From Thiobacillus sp. UBA6205 (GTDB lineage: Bacteria; Pseudomonadota; Gammaproteobacteria; Burkholderiales; Thiobacillaceae), in the NCBI GenBank assembly GCA_002421825.1, contig DISR01000027.1, forward strand, positions 22,136 to 58,551: a stretch of 36,416 bases of DNA, written 5' to 3'. The translations under genes were made by a program, and so were the position numbers. The notes under the pieces are model-generated. The model had not been told where the DNA came from, made no database searches, and saw nothing but the letters and a program-made list of their open reading frames with translations. This document shows positions 23,385 to 30,113 of the stretch, piece by piece (the stretch's first letter is position 1; every line of letters begins with the position of its first letter).

Positions 23385-24491
23385 ATGGCGACAGCGAACC
23401 GCACCCTCATGGTCATGGCCGGCGGCACCGGCGGCCACGTCTATCCGGCGCTGGCGGTGGCGGAGGAGATGCGCGCGCGCGGCTGGGAGGTGTTCTGGCT
23501 GGGTACGCGCGCAGGCCTGGAAGCGCGCGTGGTGCCGGCGGCCGGCGTCGACATGGTGTGGGTCTCGATGTCGGGCCTGCGCGGGCATGGGCTGCTGCGC
23601 AAGCTGCTGACTCCTTTCATGCTGCTCGTCGCCTTCTGGCAGGCCCTGCGTGCCATTCTCGCGCGCCGTCCCGATGCGGTGCTGGGCATGGGCGGCTATA
23701 CCGCCTTTCCTGGCGGCATGATGGCGGCGCTGCTGAACAAGCCGCTCATCATTCACGAGCAGAACAGCATCGCCGGGCTGACCAACCGCGTGTTGGCCTG
23801 CCTGGCCGAGCGTGTGCTGGTGGCCTTCCCCTCGGCCTTTACCCACAAGACCGACAGGCCCGTTCCCTGTGGCAAGGCCGCCACGATCTGGGTCGGCAAC
23901 CCGGTGCGCGGGCCGATCGCGGGGCTGGCGGGCGACCACCACAAATACGGCGGCCGCGCAGGCCCGCTGCGCCTGCTGGTGGTCGGCGGCAGCCTGGGTG
24001 CGACTGCGCTCAATGAACTGCTGCCCAAGGCTCTGGCCATGCTGCCGCCGGAAAAGCGGCCGGAAGTGGTGCACCAGTCGGGACGCCAGCATGTGGACAA
24101 GCTGCGCGCCAACTACGCCGCGGCCGGCGTCGAAGCCGACGCACGCGATTACATCGAGGACATGGCAACACTATACGAATGGTGCGACGTGGCAGTGTGC
24201 CGCGCCGGGGCCATGACCGTGGCCGAGCTTGCCTGTGCCGGCGTGCCTGCGGTGCTGGTGCCCTTCCCTTATGCGGTGGACGACCACCAGACCACCAATG
24301 CCGCTTTCCTGAGCGACACGGGCGCCGCCTGGTGCATGCAGCAGAAGGATTTGACAGCAGAAAAACTGGCCGCGCGCATCGCATCGCTCACGCGCGAACA
24401 ACTGGCCGAGATGTCGAAGAAAGCGCATGCCCTGGCCAAGCCCGAGGCAACCAAAACCGTGGCGGATATCTGCGAGGCGCTCGCAAAGTGA
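23385..24491 (+). CDS. murG: UDP-GlcNAc:lipid I N-acetylglucosaminyltransferase MurG
   Basis: MurG converts lipid I to lipid II at the inner face of the cytoplasmic membrane. The 368-residue GT28 enzyme starts MATANRTLMVMAGGTGGHVYPALAVAEEM, with the first glycine loop at GGTGGH. It continues with GMGGYTAFPGGMMA, IIHEQNSIAGLTNR, the second loop VVGGSLGATALNE and the UDP-GlcNAc site CRAGAMTVAELACAGVPA. ATG 23385 shares its A with the TGA of the preceding short frame. The ancestral junction was probably a direct ftsW-murG TGATG overlap, which the duplication has copied. Confidence 0.96.
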   Translation: MATANRTLMVMAGGTGGHVYPALAVAEEMRARGWEVFWLGTRAGLEARVVPAAGVDMVWVSMSGLRGHGLLRKLLTPFMLLVAFWQALRAILARRPDAVLGMGGYTAFPGGMMAALLNKPLIIHEQNSIAGLTNRVLACLAERVLVAFPSAFTHKTDRPVPCGKAATIWVGNPVRGPIAGLAGDHHKYGGRAGPLRLLVVGGSLGATALNELLPKALAMLPPEKRPEVVHQSGRQHVDKLRANYAAAGVEADARDYIEDMATLYEWCDVAVCRAGAMTVAELACAGVPAVLVPFPYAVDDHQTTNAAFLSDTGAAWCMQQKDLTAEKLAARIASLTREQLAEMSKKAHALAKPEATKTVADICEALAK

Positions 24492-24496
24492 AACAA

Positions 24497-24550
24497 ATGC
24501 AACCCTTCCCCCTTCCCCCTTCCCCCTTCACTACCCGGAGGGTGCGATGA
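24497..24550 (+). other. Possible 17-codon leader frame after murG
   Basis: ATG 24497, 5 nt after the murG stop, opens a frame (MQPFPLPPSPFTTRRVR) that consists largely of the CCCCCTT heptamer repeat at 24503-24527. Its TGA overlaps the ATG at 24547. Whether it is translated is unknown. Confidence 0.35.
24503..24527 (+). repeat. Heptamer tandem repeat (CCCCCTT type)
   Basis: About 3.5 copies of CCCCCTT, the reverse complement of the array before bioA. Confidence 0.85.
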
Positions 24551-24715
24551 AGCATGCCGTCAAACACATCCACTTTGGAGGCGTGGCATCTCTGAGCAGG
24601 GAGCAGGGTTCCCGCTTGCGGGATGCGACCGTCCGCGAAGGGTGCCGGATGCCGACGGGTAGCCTTGATAAAGGAGTGACTGGCAGATGAAGCATGCCGT
24701 CAAACACATCCACTT
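24546..24715 (+). repeat. Duplicated start of murC flanking a 110-bp segment
   Basis: The same 30 bp (GATGAAGCATGCCGTCAAAC...) occur at 24546-24575 and 24686-24715. The first copy keeps a GGAGGG ribosome site and opens a 47-codon frame (24547-24690; MKHAVKHIHFGGVASL...). Its TGA overlaps the real murC ATG as ATGA. The 110 bp between holds small palindromes (GTTCCCGCTTGCGGGA). It looks like an insertion with duplication of its target. Confidence 0.88.
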
Positions 24716-26087
24716 CGTCGGCATCGGCGGCGCTGGCATGAGCGGCATCGCCGAGGTGCTGGCCAACCTCGGCTTCACGGTGTCGGGCTCCGATCTTTCG
24801 GACAACGCCGCCACTCGTCGCCTGCAGGGTTTTGGCGTGCAGGTGTTCAAGGGCCATCGCGGGGAAAACATCGCGGGTGCGGAAGCGGTGGTTGTTTCCA
24901 CCGCAGTGCCGGAAACCAATCCCGAAGTGATCACCGCGCGCGAGCACAAGATTCCCATCGTGCCGCGTGCCATGATGCTGGCCGAGCTCATGCGCCTGAA
25001 ACAGGGCATCGCCATTGCCGGCACCCACGGCAAGACCACCACCACCTCGCTGGTGGCGTCCTGCCTGTCGGAGGCCGGCATGGATCCGACTTTCGTCATC
25101 GGCGGCAAGCTCACCGCGGCCGGCGCGCATGCGCGCCTGGGCAAGGGCGACTTCCTGGTGGCCGAGGCCGACGAGTCGGACGCGTCCTTCCTCTATCTCA
25201 CGCCGGTGGTGGCGGTGGTGACCAACATCGACGCCGACCACATGGAAACCTATGGCCACGACTTTTCCCGGCTGAAGCAGGCCTTCGTCGATTTCCTGCA
25301 GCACCTGCCGTTCTATGGACGCGCCGTGGTGTGCATCGACGATGCCAACGTGCGCGCGATCCTGCCGCGCGTGACCAAGCCGGTGACGACTTACGGCTTC
25401 TCGGAGGATGCCGACATCCGCGCCGAGAACGTGCGCGCGGAAGGCGCGGCCATGCGCTTCGATGCGGTCATCCGCAACGGCGGCGTGACGCGGCTGCCGA
25501 TCACGCTCAACCTGCCCGGGCGCCATAACGTGCTGAATGCGCTGGCCGCGGTCGGCGTGGCGAGCGAGGTGGGCGCGGACAACGATGCCATCGTCAAGGC
25601 GCTGGCCGAATTCAGCGGCGTCGGCCGCCGTTTCCAGCATTACGGCGAAATGGCCACGCCCGGCGGCGGCAAGGCCATCGTCGTCGACGACTACGGTCAC
25701 CACCCGGTGGAAATGGCCGCCACGCTGGCGGCTGCGCGCGGCGCCTACCCTGATCGGCGTCTGGTGCTGGTGTTCCAGCCGCACCGCTATACCCGCACGC
25801 GCGATTGCTTCGAGGACTTCGTGCGCGTGCTGTCGGAAGCCGACGCGCTGGTGCTGACCGAAGTCTATGCCGCGGGCGAACAACCCATCGTGGCGGCCGA
25901 TGGCCGCGCGCTGGCGCGCGGCGTGCGTGTGGCCGGCAAGATCGAGCCGCTGTTCGTGGAATCGGTCGAGGATTTGCCGGAAGCCGTGCGCAGCCACGTG
26001 CAGGATGGCGACGTGGTGCTGGTCATGGGCGCGGGCTCCATCGGCCAGGTCGCAGGCAAGCTGACGGGGGCCAACCATGCAGGCTAG
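24687..26087 (+). CDS. murC: UDP-N-acetylmuramate:L-alanine ligase MurC
   Basis: MurC adds L-alanine to UDP-MurNAc, the first peptide step. The 466-residue protein begins MKHAVKHIHFVGIGGAGMSGIAEV, has the ATP loop AGTHGKTTTT (111-120), EADESDASFLYL, NIDADHMETY, VDDYGHHPVEM and QPHRYTRT. The start is ATG 24687, with AAGGAG 10 nt upstream. The first 10 codons are duplicated 140 bp upstream, where the frame soon diverges, so that copy is a decoy or leader. It overlaps murB by 11 nt. Confidence 0.97.
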   Translation: MKHAVKHIHFVGIGGAGMSGIAEVLANLGFTVSGSDLSDNAATRRLQGFGVQVFKGHRGENIAGAEAVVVSTAVPETNPEVITAREHKIPIVPRAMMLAELMRLKQGIAIAGTHGKTTTTSLVASCLSEAGMDPTFVIGGKLTAAGAHARLGKGDFLVAEADESDASFLYLTPVVAVVTNIDADHMETYGHDFSRLKQAFVDFLQHLPFYGRAVVCIDDANVRAILPRVTKPVTTYGFSEDADIRAENVRAEGAAMRFDAVIRNGGVTRLPITLNLPGRHNVLNALAAVGVASEVGADNDAIVKALAEFSGVGRRFQHYGEMATPGGGKAIVVDDYGHHPVEMAATLAAARGAYPDRRLVLVFQPHRYTRTRDCFEDFVRVLSEADALVLTEVYAAGEQPIVAADGRALARGVRVAGKIEPLFVESVEDLPEAVRSHVQDGDVVLVMGAGSIGQVAGKLTGANHAG

Positions 26088-27072
26088 GTTTCTGGCGCCG
26101 GAAGACATGCGCGATGGCGGGGCAGGGCAAGGCTGGCCAGAAGGCCCTGCGCTGCGTGGACGCTTCCTGCACAACGAGCCGATGTCCAGGCATGTGTCCT
26201 GGCGCGCCGGCGGGCCGGCGCAGCGGGCCTACGTTCCAGCCGATCTCGAGGATCTCTGCTTGTTGCTGCAGGCCATCCCGCAGGAAGAGCCGGTGCACAT
26301 GACCGGCCTGGGCAGCAACCTGCTCGTGCGCGACGGCGGCATGCGCGGCGTCGTGGTGCTACTGCACGGCACCATGAACAAGCTTGCATTCGAATCGCGC
26401 AGCTTCGGCATTCCGCCGGCGCCCGCAGAAATGGGCGACACGGGGCTGATCTACGCCGAGGCCGGCGTGGCCTCGCCCAAGGTGGCGCGTTTTGCCGCCA
26501 ACCACAATCTGGTCGGCGCCGAGTTTCTCGCCGGCATTCCCGGCACGGTGGGCGGTGCGCTTGCCATGAACGCCGGCTGCTACGGGGACGAAACCTGGAA
26601 CCATGTGGCGCAAGTGCTTACCGTCAACCGCCAGGGCGAGCTGAACGAACGTCCGGCGAGCGACTACGTGCTTGGCTACCGCCATGTCGCGCTGAAGGAG
26701 GGAGGCGAGGAATGGTTCATGGCCGGCTGGCTGCGTTTCCCCCACGGAGACGGCGAGGCCGCACGCGTTCGCATCAAGGAACTGCTGCAAAAGCGCATCG
26801 ACAGCCAGCCGCTCAGCCAGCCCAATGCCGGTTCCGTTTTCCGCAACCCTCCCGGGGATTTTGCCGCGCGCCTGATCGAGAACTGCGGCTTGAAGGGTCT
26901 GCGCATCGGCAACGCCCAGGTGTCTGAAAAGCATGCCAATTTCATCGTCAACCTGGGCGGCGCGAGTGCGGCCGACATCGAGGCGGTGATCGAGAAAGTG
27001 GAAGAAGTCGTGGAAGCGAAGACCAATGTGCGCTTGATCCGCGAAGTGCGAATCATCGGAGGCAGGAAGTGA
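26077..27072 (+). CDS. murB: UDP-N-acetylenolpyruvoylglucosamine reductase MurB
   Basis: MurB reduces UDP-GlcNAc-enolpyruvate to UDP-MurNAc with NADPH and FAD. The 331-residue protein has the FAD-binding block MTGLGSNLLVRDGGMRGVVV, then GAEFLAGIPGTVGGALAMNAGCYG and the catalytic serine region QPNAGSVFRNPPGDFAARLIE. The short form with NAGSVFRNP is a type I MurB. The N-terminus (about 25 residues before LHNEPMSRHVSW) is longer than usual, so an internal start is possible, though ATG 26077 overlaps murC as expected in a coupled operon. Confidence 0.95.
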   Translation: MQARFLAPEDMRDGGAGQGWPEGPALRGRFLHNEPMSRHVSWRAGGPAQRAYVPADLEDLCLLLQAIPQEEPVHMTGLGSNLLVRDGGMRGVVVLLHGTMNKLAFESRSFGIPPAPAEMGDTGLIYAEAGVASPKVARFAANHNLVGAEFLAGIPGTVGGALAMNAGCYGDETWNHVAQVLTVNRQGELNERPASDYVLGYRHVALKEGGEEWFMAGWLRFPHGDGEAARVRIKELLQKRIDSQPLSQPNAGSVFRNPPGDFAARLIENCGLKGLRIGNAQVSEKHANFIVNLGGASAADIEAVIEKVEEVVEAKTNVRLIREVRIIGGRK

Positions 27073-27099
27073 GGCGTGAGGCGTGAGGGGTAAGGCGTG
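27069..27099 (+). repeat. GTGAGGC heptamer array between murB and ddlB
   Basis: Heptamers start at 27069, 27076, 27083, 27090 (GTAAGGC) and 27097. GTG 27069 overlaps the murB stop. It opens five codons to TGA 27084-27086, which overlaps GTG 27083. That opens five codons to TGA 27098-27100, which overlaps GTG 27097, the ddlB start. Confidence 0.85.
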
Positions 27100-28002
27100 A
27101 AGAAATTTGGAAAAGTCGGTGTGCTCATGGGAGGCCAGTCCGCCGAGCGCGAGGTGTCGCTGAAAAGCGGGGCTGCCGTGCTGGCTGCCTTGCAGCGTCA
27201 GGGCGTGGATGCACATGCATTCGATCCCGCGCGGCGCAGTCTGGGCGATCTCGCCATGGCCGAGTTCGACCGGGTGTTCATCGCGCTGCACGGGCGTTTC
27301 GGCGAGGATGGCTGCATGCAGGGCGCGCTCGAACTGCTCGACATCCCCTATACCGGCAGTGGCGTGATGGCTTCCGCCATCGGCATGGACAAATGGCGCA
27401 CCAAGCTACTGTGGCAGGCCGCCGGCCTGCCCACCCCTTCGTTTGCGCTGCTCGATGCGAGCACGGATTTCGCTGCAGTCGAAAGGCAACTGGGCCTGCC
27501 CATTTTCGTGAAGCCGGCGCGCGAGGGCTCCAGCATCGGCATGAGCAAGGTCAAGGAGTCCGGCGCCTTGCGCGCGGCCTGGGAAAAGGCGGCCGAGTAC
27601 GACAGTCTGGTGCTGGCGGAAGAATTCATCGGCGGCGGCGAATACACCTGCGCGGTGCTGGGCAGCGAAACCCTGCCCATGATCCGGCTGATCCCGAAGA
27701 ACGAGTACTACGACTATGAAGCCAAGTACCTGCGCGATGACACCGAGTACTTGTGCCCCTGCGGCCTCGCGCCCGAGCAGGAGGGAGCCATCCGGGCGCT
27801 GTGCCTGAAAGCCTTCCAGATCGTGGGTTGCCGCGGCTGGGGGCGCGTGGACGTGATGCTCGACAGCCAGGGCAATCCCTCCCTGCTCGAAATCAACACC
27901 TCGCCCGGCATGACCGACCACAGCCTGGTGCCGATGGCGGCGCGCGCCGCCGGCATGGACTTTGACGCGCTGTGCCTCTCCATCCTGGAGCAAACCCTGT
28001 GA
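27097..28002 (+). CDS. ddlB: D-alanine:D-alanine ligase (Ddl)
   Basis: Ddl joins two D-alanines with ATP for the MurF step. The 301-residue ATP-grasp protein starts at GTG 27097, MKKFGKVGVLMGGQSAEREVSLKSG, the conserved N-terminal block. Later come HGRFGEDGCMQGALE, PIFVKPAREGSSIGMSKV, EEFIGGGEYTCAVL and the metal and substrate segment LLEINTSPGMTDHSLVP. The GTG start and the AAGG ribosome site belong to the heptamer repeat. The stop overlaps the GTG chosen for ftsQ. Confidence 0.96.
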   Translation: MKKFGKVGVLMGGQSAEREVSLKSGAAVLAALQRQGVDAHAFDPARRSLGDLAMAEFDRVFIALHGRFGEDGCMQGALELLDIPYTGSGVMASAIGMDKWRTKLLWQAAGLPTPSFALLDASTDFAAVERQLGLPIFVKPAREGSSIGMSKVKESGALRAAWEKAAEYDSLVLAEEFIGGGEYTCAVLGSETLPMIRLIPKNEYYDYEAKYLRDDTEYLCPCGLAPEQEGAIRALCLKAFQIVGCRGWGRVDVMLDSQGNPSLLEINTSPGMTDHSLVPMAARAAGMDFDALCLSILEQTL

Positions 28003-28721
28003 TCGTAACGCGCATGACAACCGACCAGTTCGCAAACGTCCTCTATGCGGGCGCGGGTGCGCTGCTGGCCTATGCGCTGCTGGCATGGCTGGTGTCGCTG
28101 CCGGTGTTCGCATTGCATCGTGTCGATGTGCGTGGCGACCTGAATCATGTCAGCGGTGAAAGCGTCAAGCTGGTGGCGAATCGCGGCGTGCGCGGCAATT
28201 TCTTTACCGTGGAACTGGGCAAGGTGCGCGAGGCTTTCGAGAAACTGCCTTGGGTGCGCGAGGCGCGAGTTTCCAGGCGCTGGCCGGATACCTTGATCGT
28301 TGAACTGGTCGAGCACGAGCCGCTGGCACGCTGGAACGGCAGCGAACTGGTCAGCGCAAAGGGCGAAGTATTCAAGGCAACGGTCGATGCGGAATTGCCA
28401 GCGCTAAGCGGCTTTGAAGGCTCCGGCCGCGAAGTGGCTGAAGCCTACAGGGCCTATGGCAAGGCGCTGGCGCCATTGGGTCTTCACATACAGGAACTGA
28501 ACCTGTCGCCGCGCCGCGCCTGGCGCTTGAAGACCGACAGCGGCCTGGAAATCGCGCTTGGCCGCAAGGATGTCGAAGCGCGCCTCAAGCGTTTTGCCGC
28601 CCAGTACCAAAAAATCAGCGAGCGTCTCGGTGCCGTTCCCGCCTACGTGGACCTGCGCTATGCGGACGGTTTTGCAGTGAGGCTGCCGCGCGCGGCAAAA
28701 AACGTGGACAGGCAATCATGA
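27999..28721 (+). CDS. ftsQ: Cell division protein FtsQ
   Basis: FtsQ is a bitopic protein that links early and late divisome parts through FtsB and FtsL. From GTG 27999 it has 240 residues: short N-terminus, one membrane helix (about 16-37, YAGAGALLAYALLAWLVSLP), a POTRA domain starting at HRVDVRGDLNHVS, and a beta domain with DLRYADGFAVRLP. GTG 27999 overlaps the ddlB stop and has GGAG 8 nt upstream; ATG 28014 is a weaker alternative. The stop overlaps ftsA as ATGA. Confidence 0.93.
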   Translation: MIVTRMTTDQFANVLYAGAGALLAYALLAWLVSLPVFALHRVDVRGDLNHVSGESVKLVANRGVRGNFFTVELGKVREAFEKLPWVREARVSRRWPDTLIVELVEHEPLARWNGSELVSAKGEVFKATVDAELPALSGFEGSGREVAEAYRAYGKALAPLGLHIQELNLSPRRAWRLKTDSGLEIALGRKDVEARLKRFAAQYQKISERLGAVPAYVDLRYADGFAVRLPRAAKNVDRQS

Positions 28722-29956
28722 GCAAGCCAAGAGACCCCAAGAACCTGATCGTCGGCCTCGACATCGGCACCTCGAAAATCGTCTGCATCGTCGCCGAGGT
28801 GCAGCCTGAAGGCACGCTGGAAATCATCGGCATGGGTTCGCACCCGTCCAAAGGCCTGCGCCGCGGCGTGGTGGTCAACATCGAGCACACCGTCAATGCC
28901 ATCCAGCGAGCGCTGGAAGAAGCCGAGCTGATGGCCGACTGCAAGATCCGCGAGGTCTACACCGGCATCGCCGGCAACCACATCCGCAGCTTCAACTCGC
29001 ACGGCATGGTGGCGATCAAGGACAAGGAAATCAGCCAGATCGACGTCGAGCGCGTCATCGACACCGCGCGCGCGGTCAACATCCCGATGGACCAGCAGAT
29101 CCTGCACACCATCCCGCAGGAGTTCGTGGTCGACGGCCAGGAAGACGTCAAGGATCCGCTCGGCATGAGCGCGGTGAGGCTGGAGGTGCGCGTGCACATG
29201 GTGACCGGCGCGGTGTCGGCGGCGCAGAACATCGTCAAGTGCGTGCGCCGCTGCGGCATCGAAGTGGCCGACCTGGTCTTGCAGCCGCTGGCTTCCGCCA
29301 TGGCGGTGCTGACCGAGGACGAGAGGGAACTGGGCGTGTGCCTGGTCGACATCGGCGGCGGCACCACCGACATCGCCGTGTTCACCGACGGCGCCATCCG
29401 CCATACCGCCGTGATTCCGGTGGCGGGCGACCAGGTCAACAACGACATCGCCGTCGCCCTGCGCACGCCGCCCAAGGAAGCCGAGGATCTCAAGATCCGC
29501 CACGGCTGCGCCTTGCGCCAGCTGGCCGACGCGCGCGACATGATCGAAGTGCCGGGCGTGGGCGACCGTCCGCCCAAGACCCTGTCGCGCCAGACCCTGG
29601 CCGAATTCATCGAGCCGCGCATGGAGGAGCTGTATTCGCTGGTGCAGGCGGAACTGCGCCGTTCCGGCTTCGAGGAGTTGTTGTCGTCCGGCATCGTCAT
29701 CACCGGCGGCACCTCGGCCATGACCGGCATGGTCGAGCTGGGCGAGGAGGTGTTCCACATGCCGGTGCGCCTGGGGTATCCGCGCTACGAGGGCGGGCTG
29801 TCGGAAGTGATGCGCAACCCGCGCTATGCCACCGGCGTGGGCCTGTTGCTGGCGGGGCTGGAGTCGCGCGGCCGCGATGCGCCGAACAAGCTGGGCGCGG
29901 GCAGTTTCAAGGATTTGCTCGATCGCATGAAGTCCTGGTTCAAGGGGAATTTCTGA
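28718..29956 (+). CDS. ftsA: Cell division protein FtsA
   Basis: FtsA is an actin-like ATPase that tethers FtsZ to the membrane. The 412-residue protein has LIVGLDIGTSKIVCIVAE, the 1C domain with SNGKG-type spacing, LVDIGGGTTDIAVFTDG (phosphate loop), ITGGTSAMTGMVEL, and a C-terminal amphipathic membrane-targeting helix (FKDLLDRMKSWFKGNF). The ATG overlaps ftsQ. The stop shares a base with an ATG that opens a 35-codon frame through the REP elements before ftsZ. Confidence 0.97.
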   Translation: MSKPRDPKNLIVGLDIGTSKIVCIVAEVQPEGTLEIIGMGSHPSKGLRRGVVVNIEHTVNAIQRALEEAELMADCKIREVYTGIAGNHIRSFNSHGMVAIKDKEISQIDVERVIDTARAVNIPMDQQILHTIPQEFVVDGQEDVKDPLGMSAVRLEVRVHMVTGAVSAAQNIVKCVRRCGIEVADLVLQPLASAMAVLTEDERELGVCLVDIGGGTTDIAVFTDGAIRHTAVIPVAGDQVNNDIAVALRTPPKEAEDLKIRHGCALRQLADARDMIEVPGVGDRPPKTLSRQTLAEFIEPRMEELYSLVQAELRRSGFEELLSSGIVITGGTSAMTGMVELGEEVFHMPVRLGYPRYEGGLSEVMRNPRYATGVGLLLAGLESRGRDAPNKLGAGSFKDLLDRMKSWFKGNF

Positions 29957-29978
29957 TGCGCTGGCAGGAAAAGGTTGT

Positions 29979-30040
29979 TGTAGGAGGCCCGCCCTCGGGC
30001 CGATTGGCTGGCAGGCCGCGGCGAGGGCGCCGCTCCTACA
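29979..30040 (+). repeat. REP-like pair between ftsA and ftsZ
   Basis: Module B (TGTAGGAGGCCCGCCCTCGG...) at 29979-30004 faces module A in reverse (CGCGGCGAGGGCGCCGCTCC...) at 30017-30040, making a long stem-loop. The same modules recur at 32810-32872 and 34005-34102. This resembles the REP/BIME elements known from pseudomonads. Confidence 0.85.
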
Positions 30041-30046
30041 CAAGGA

Positions 30047-30076
30047 ATTTGTCCCGCGGGTGAGCCGCGAACAAAT
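30047..30076 (+). promoter_or_regulatory. Hairpin upstream of the ftsZ ribosome site
   Basis: ATTTGTCCCGCGG and CCGCGAACAAAT form an imperfect stem with a short loop, about 27 nt before the GAGGAG site of ftsZ. It may affect message stability or ftsZ translation. No clear promoter is visible in the 157-nt junction. Confidence 0.4.
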
Positions 30077-30113
30077 GTAGTGAGTCAGTTTTATTTTGTT
30101 TTGAGGAGAGCGA

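Larger units (their letters stand above)
23156..23385 (+). repeat. Two tandem repeat units between ftsW and murG
   Basis: The 26-bp 3' end of ftsW (23133-23158) recurs at 23249-23274 and 23362-23387, giving units of 116 and 113 bp. Each unit has a CCCTCACCCCAACCCTCTCC palindrome and a shared tail, GCAAACGCTGGGCCCAAACC. Each unit is also a complete short frame: 23156-23272 (38 aa) and 23272-23385 (37 aa). Both end MRGKTF, and all starts share a base with the preceding stop. AATGATGCGGGG (23248) and CCCCGCATCATT (23290) also form an inverted repeat. Confidence 0.9.

Noticed and set aside
23133..23387. Possible CRISPR array in the ftsW-murG junction
   Set aside because: Only three copies of 26 bp with spacers that are themselves repeats of each other; no cas genes. 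It is a tandem duplication with an inserted palindrome.
24547..24690. 47-codon frame as the true start of murC (frameshifted gene)
   Set aside because: Only the first ten codons match MurC and the full family N-terminus is intact from 24687, so murC is not broken; the copy is kept as a leader or decoy.
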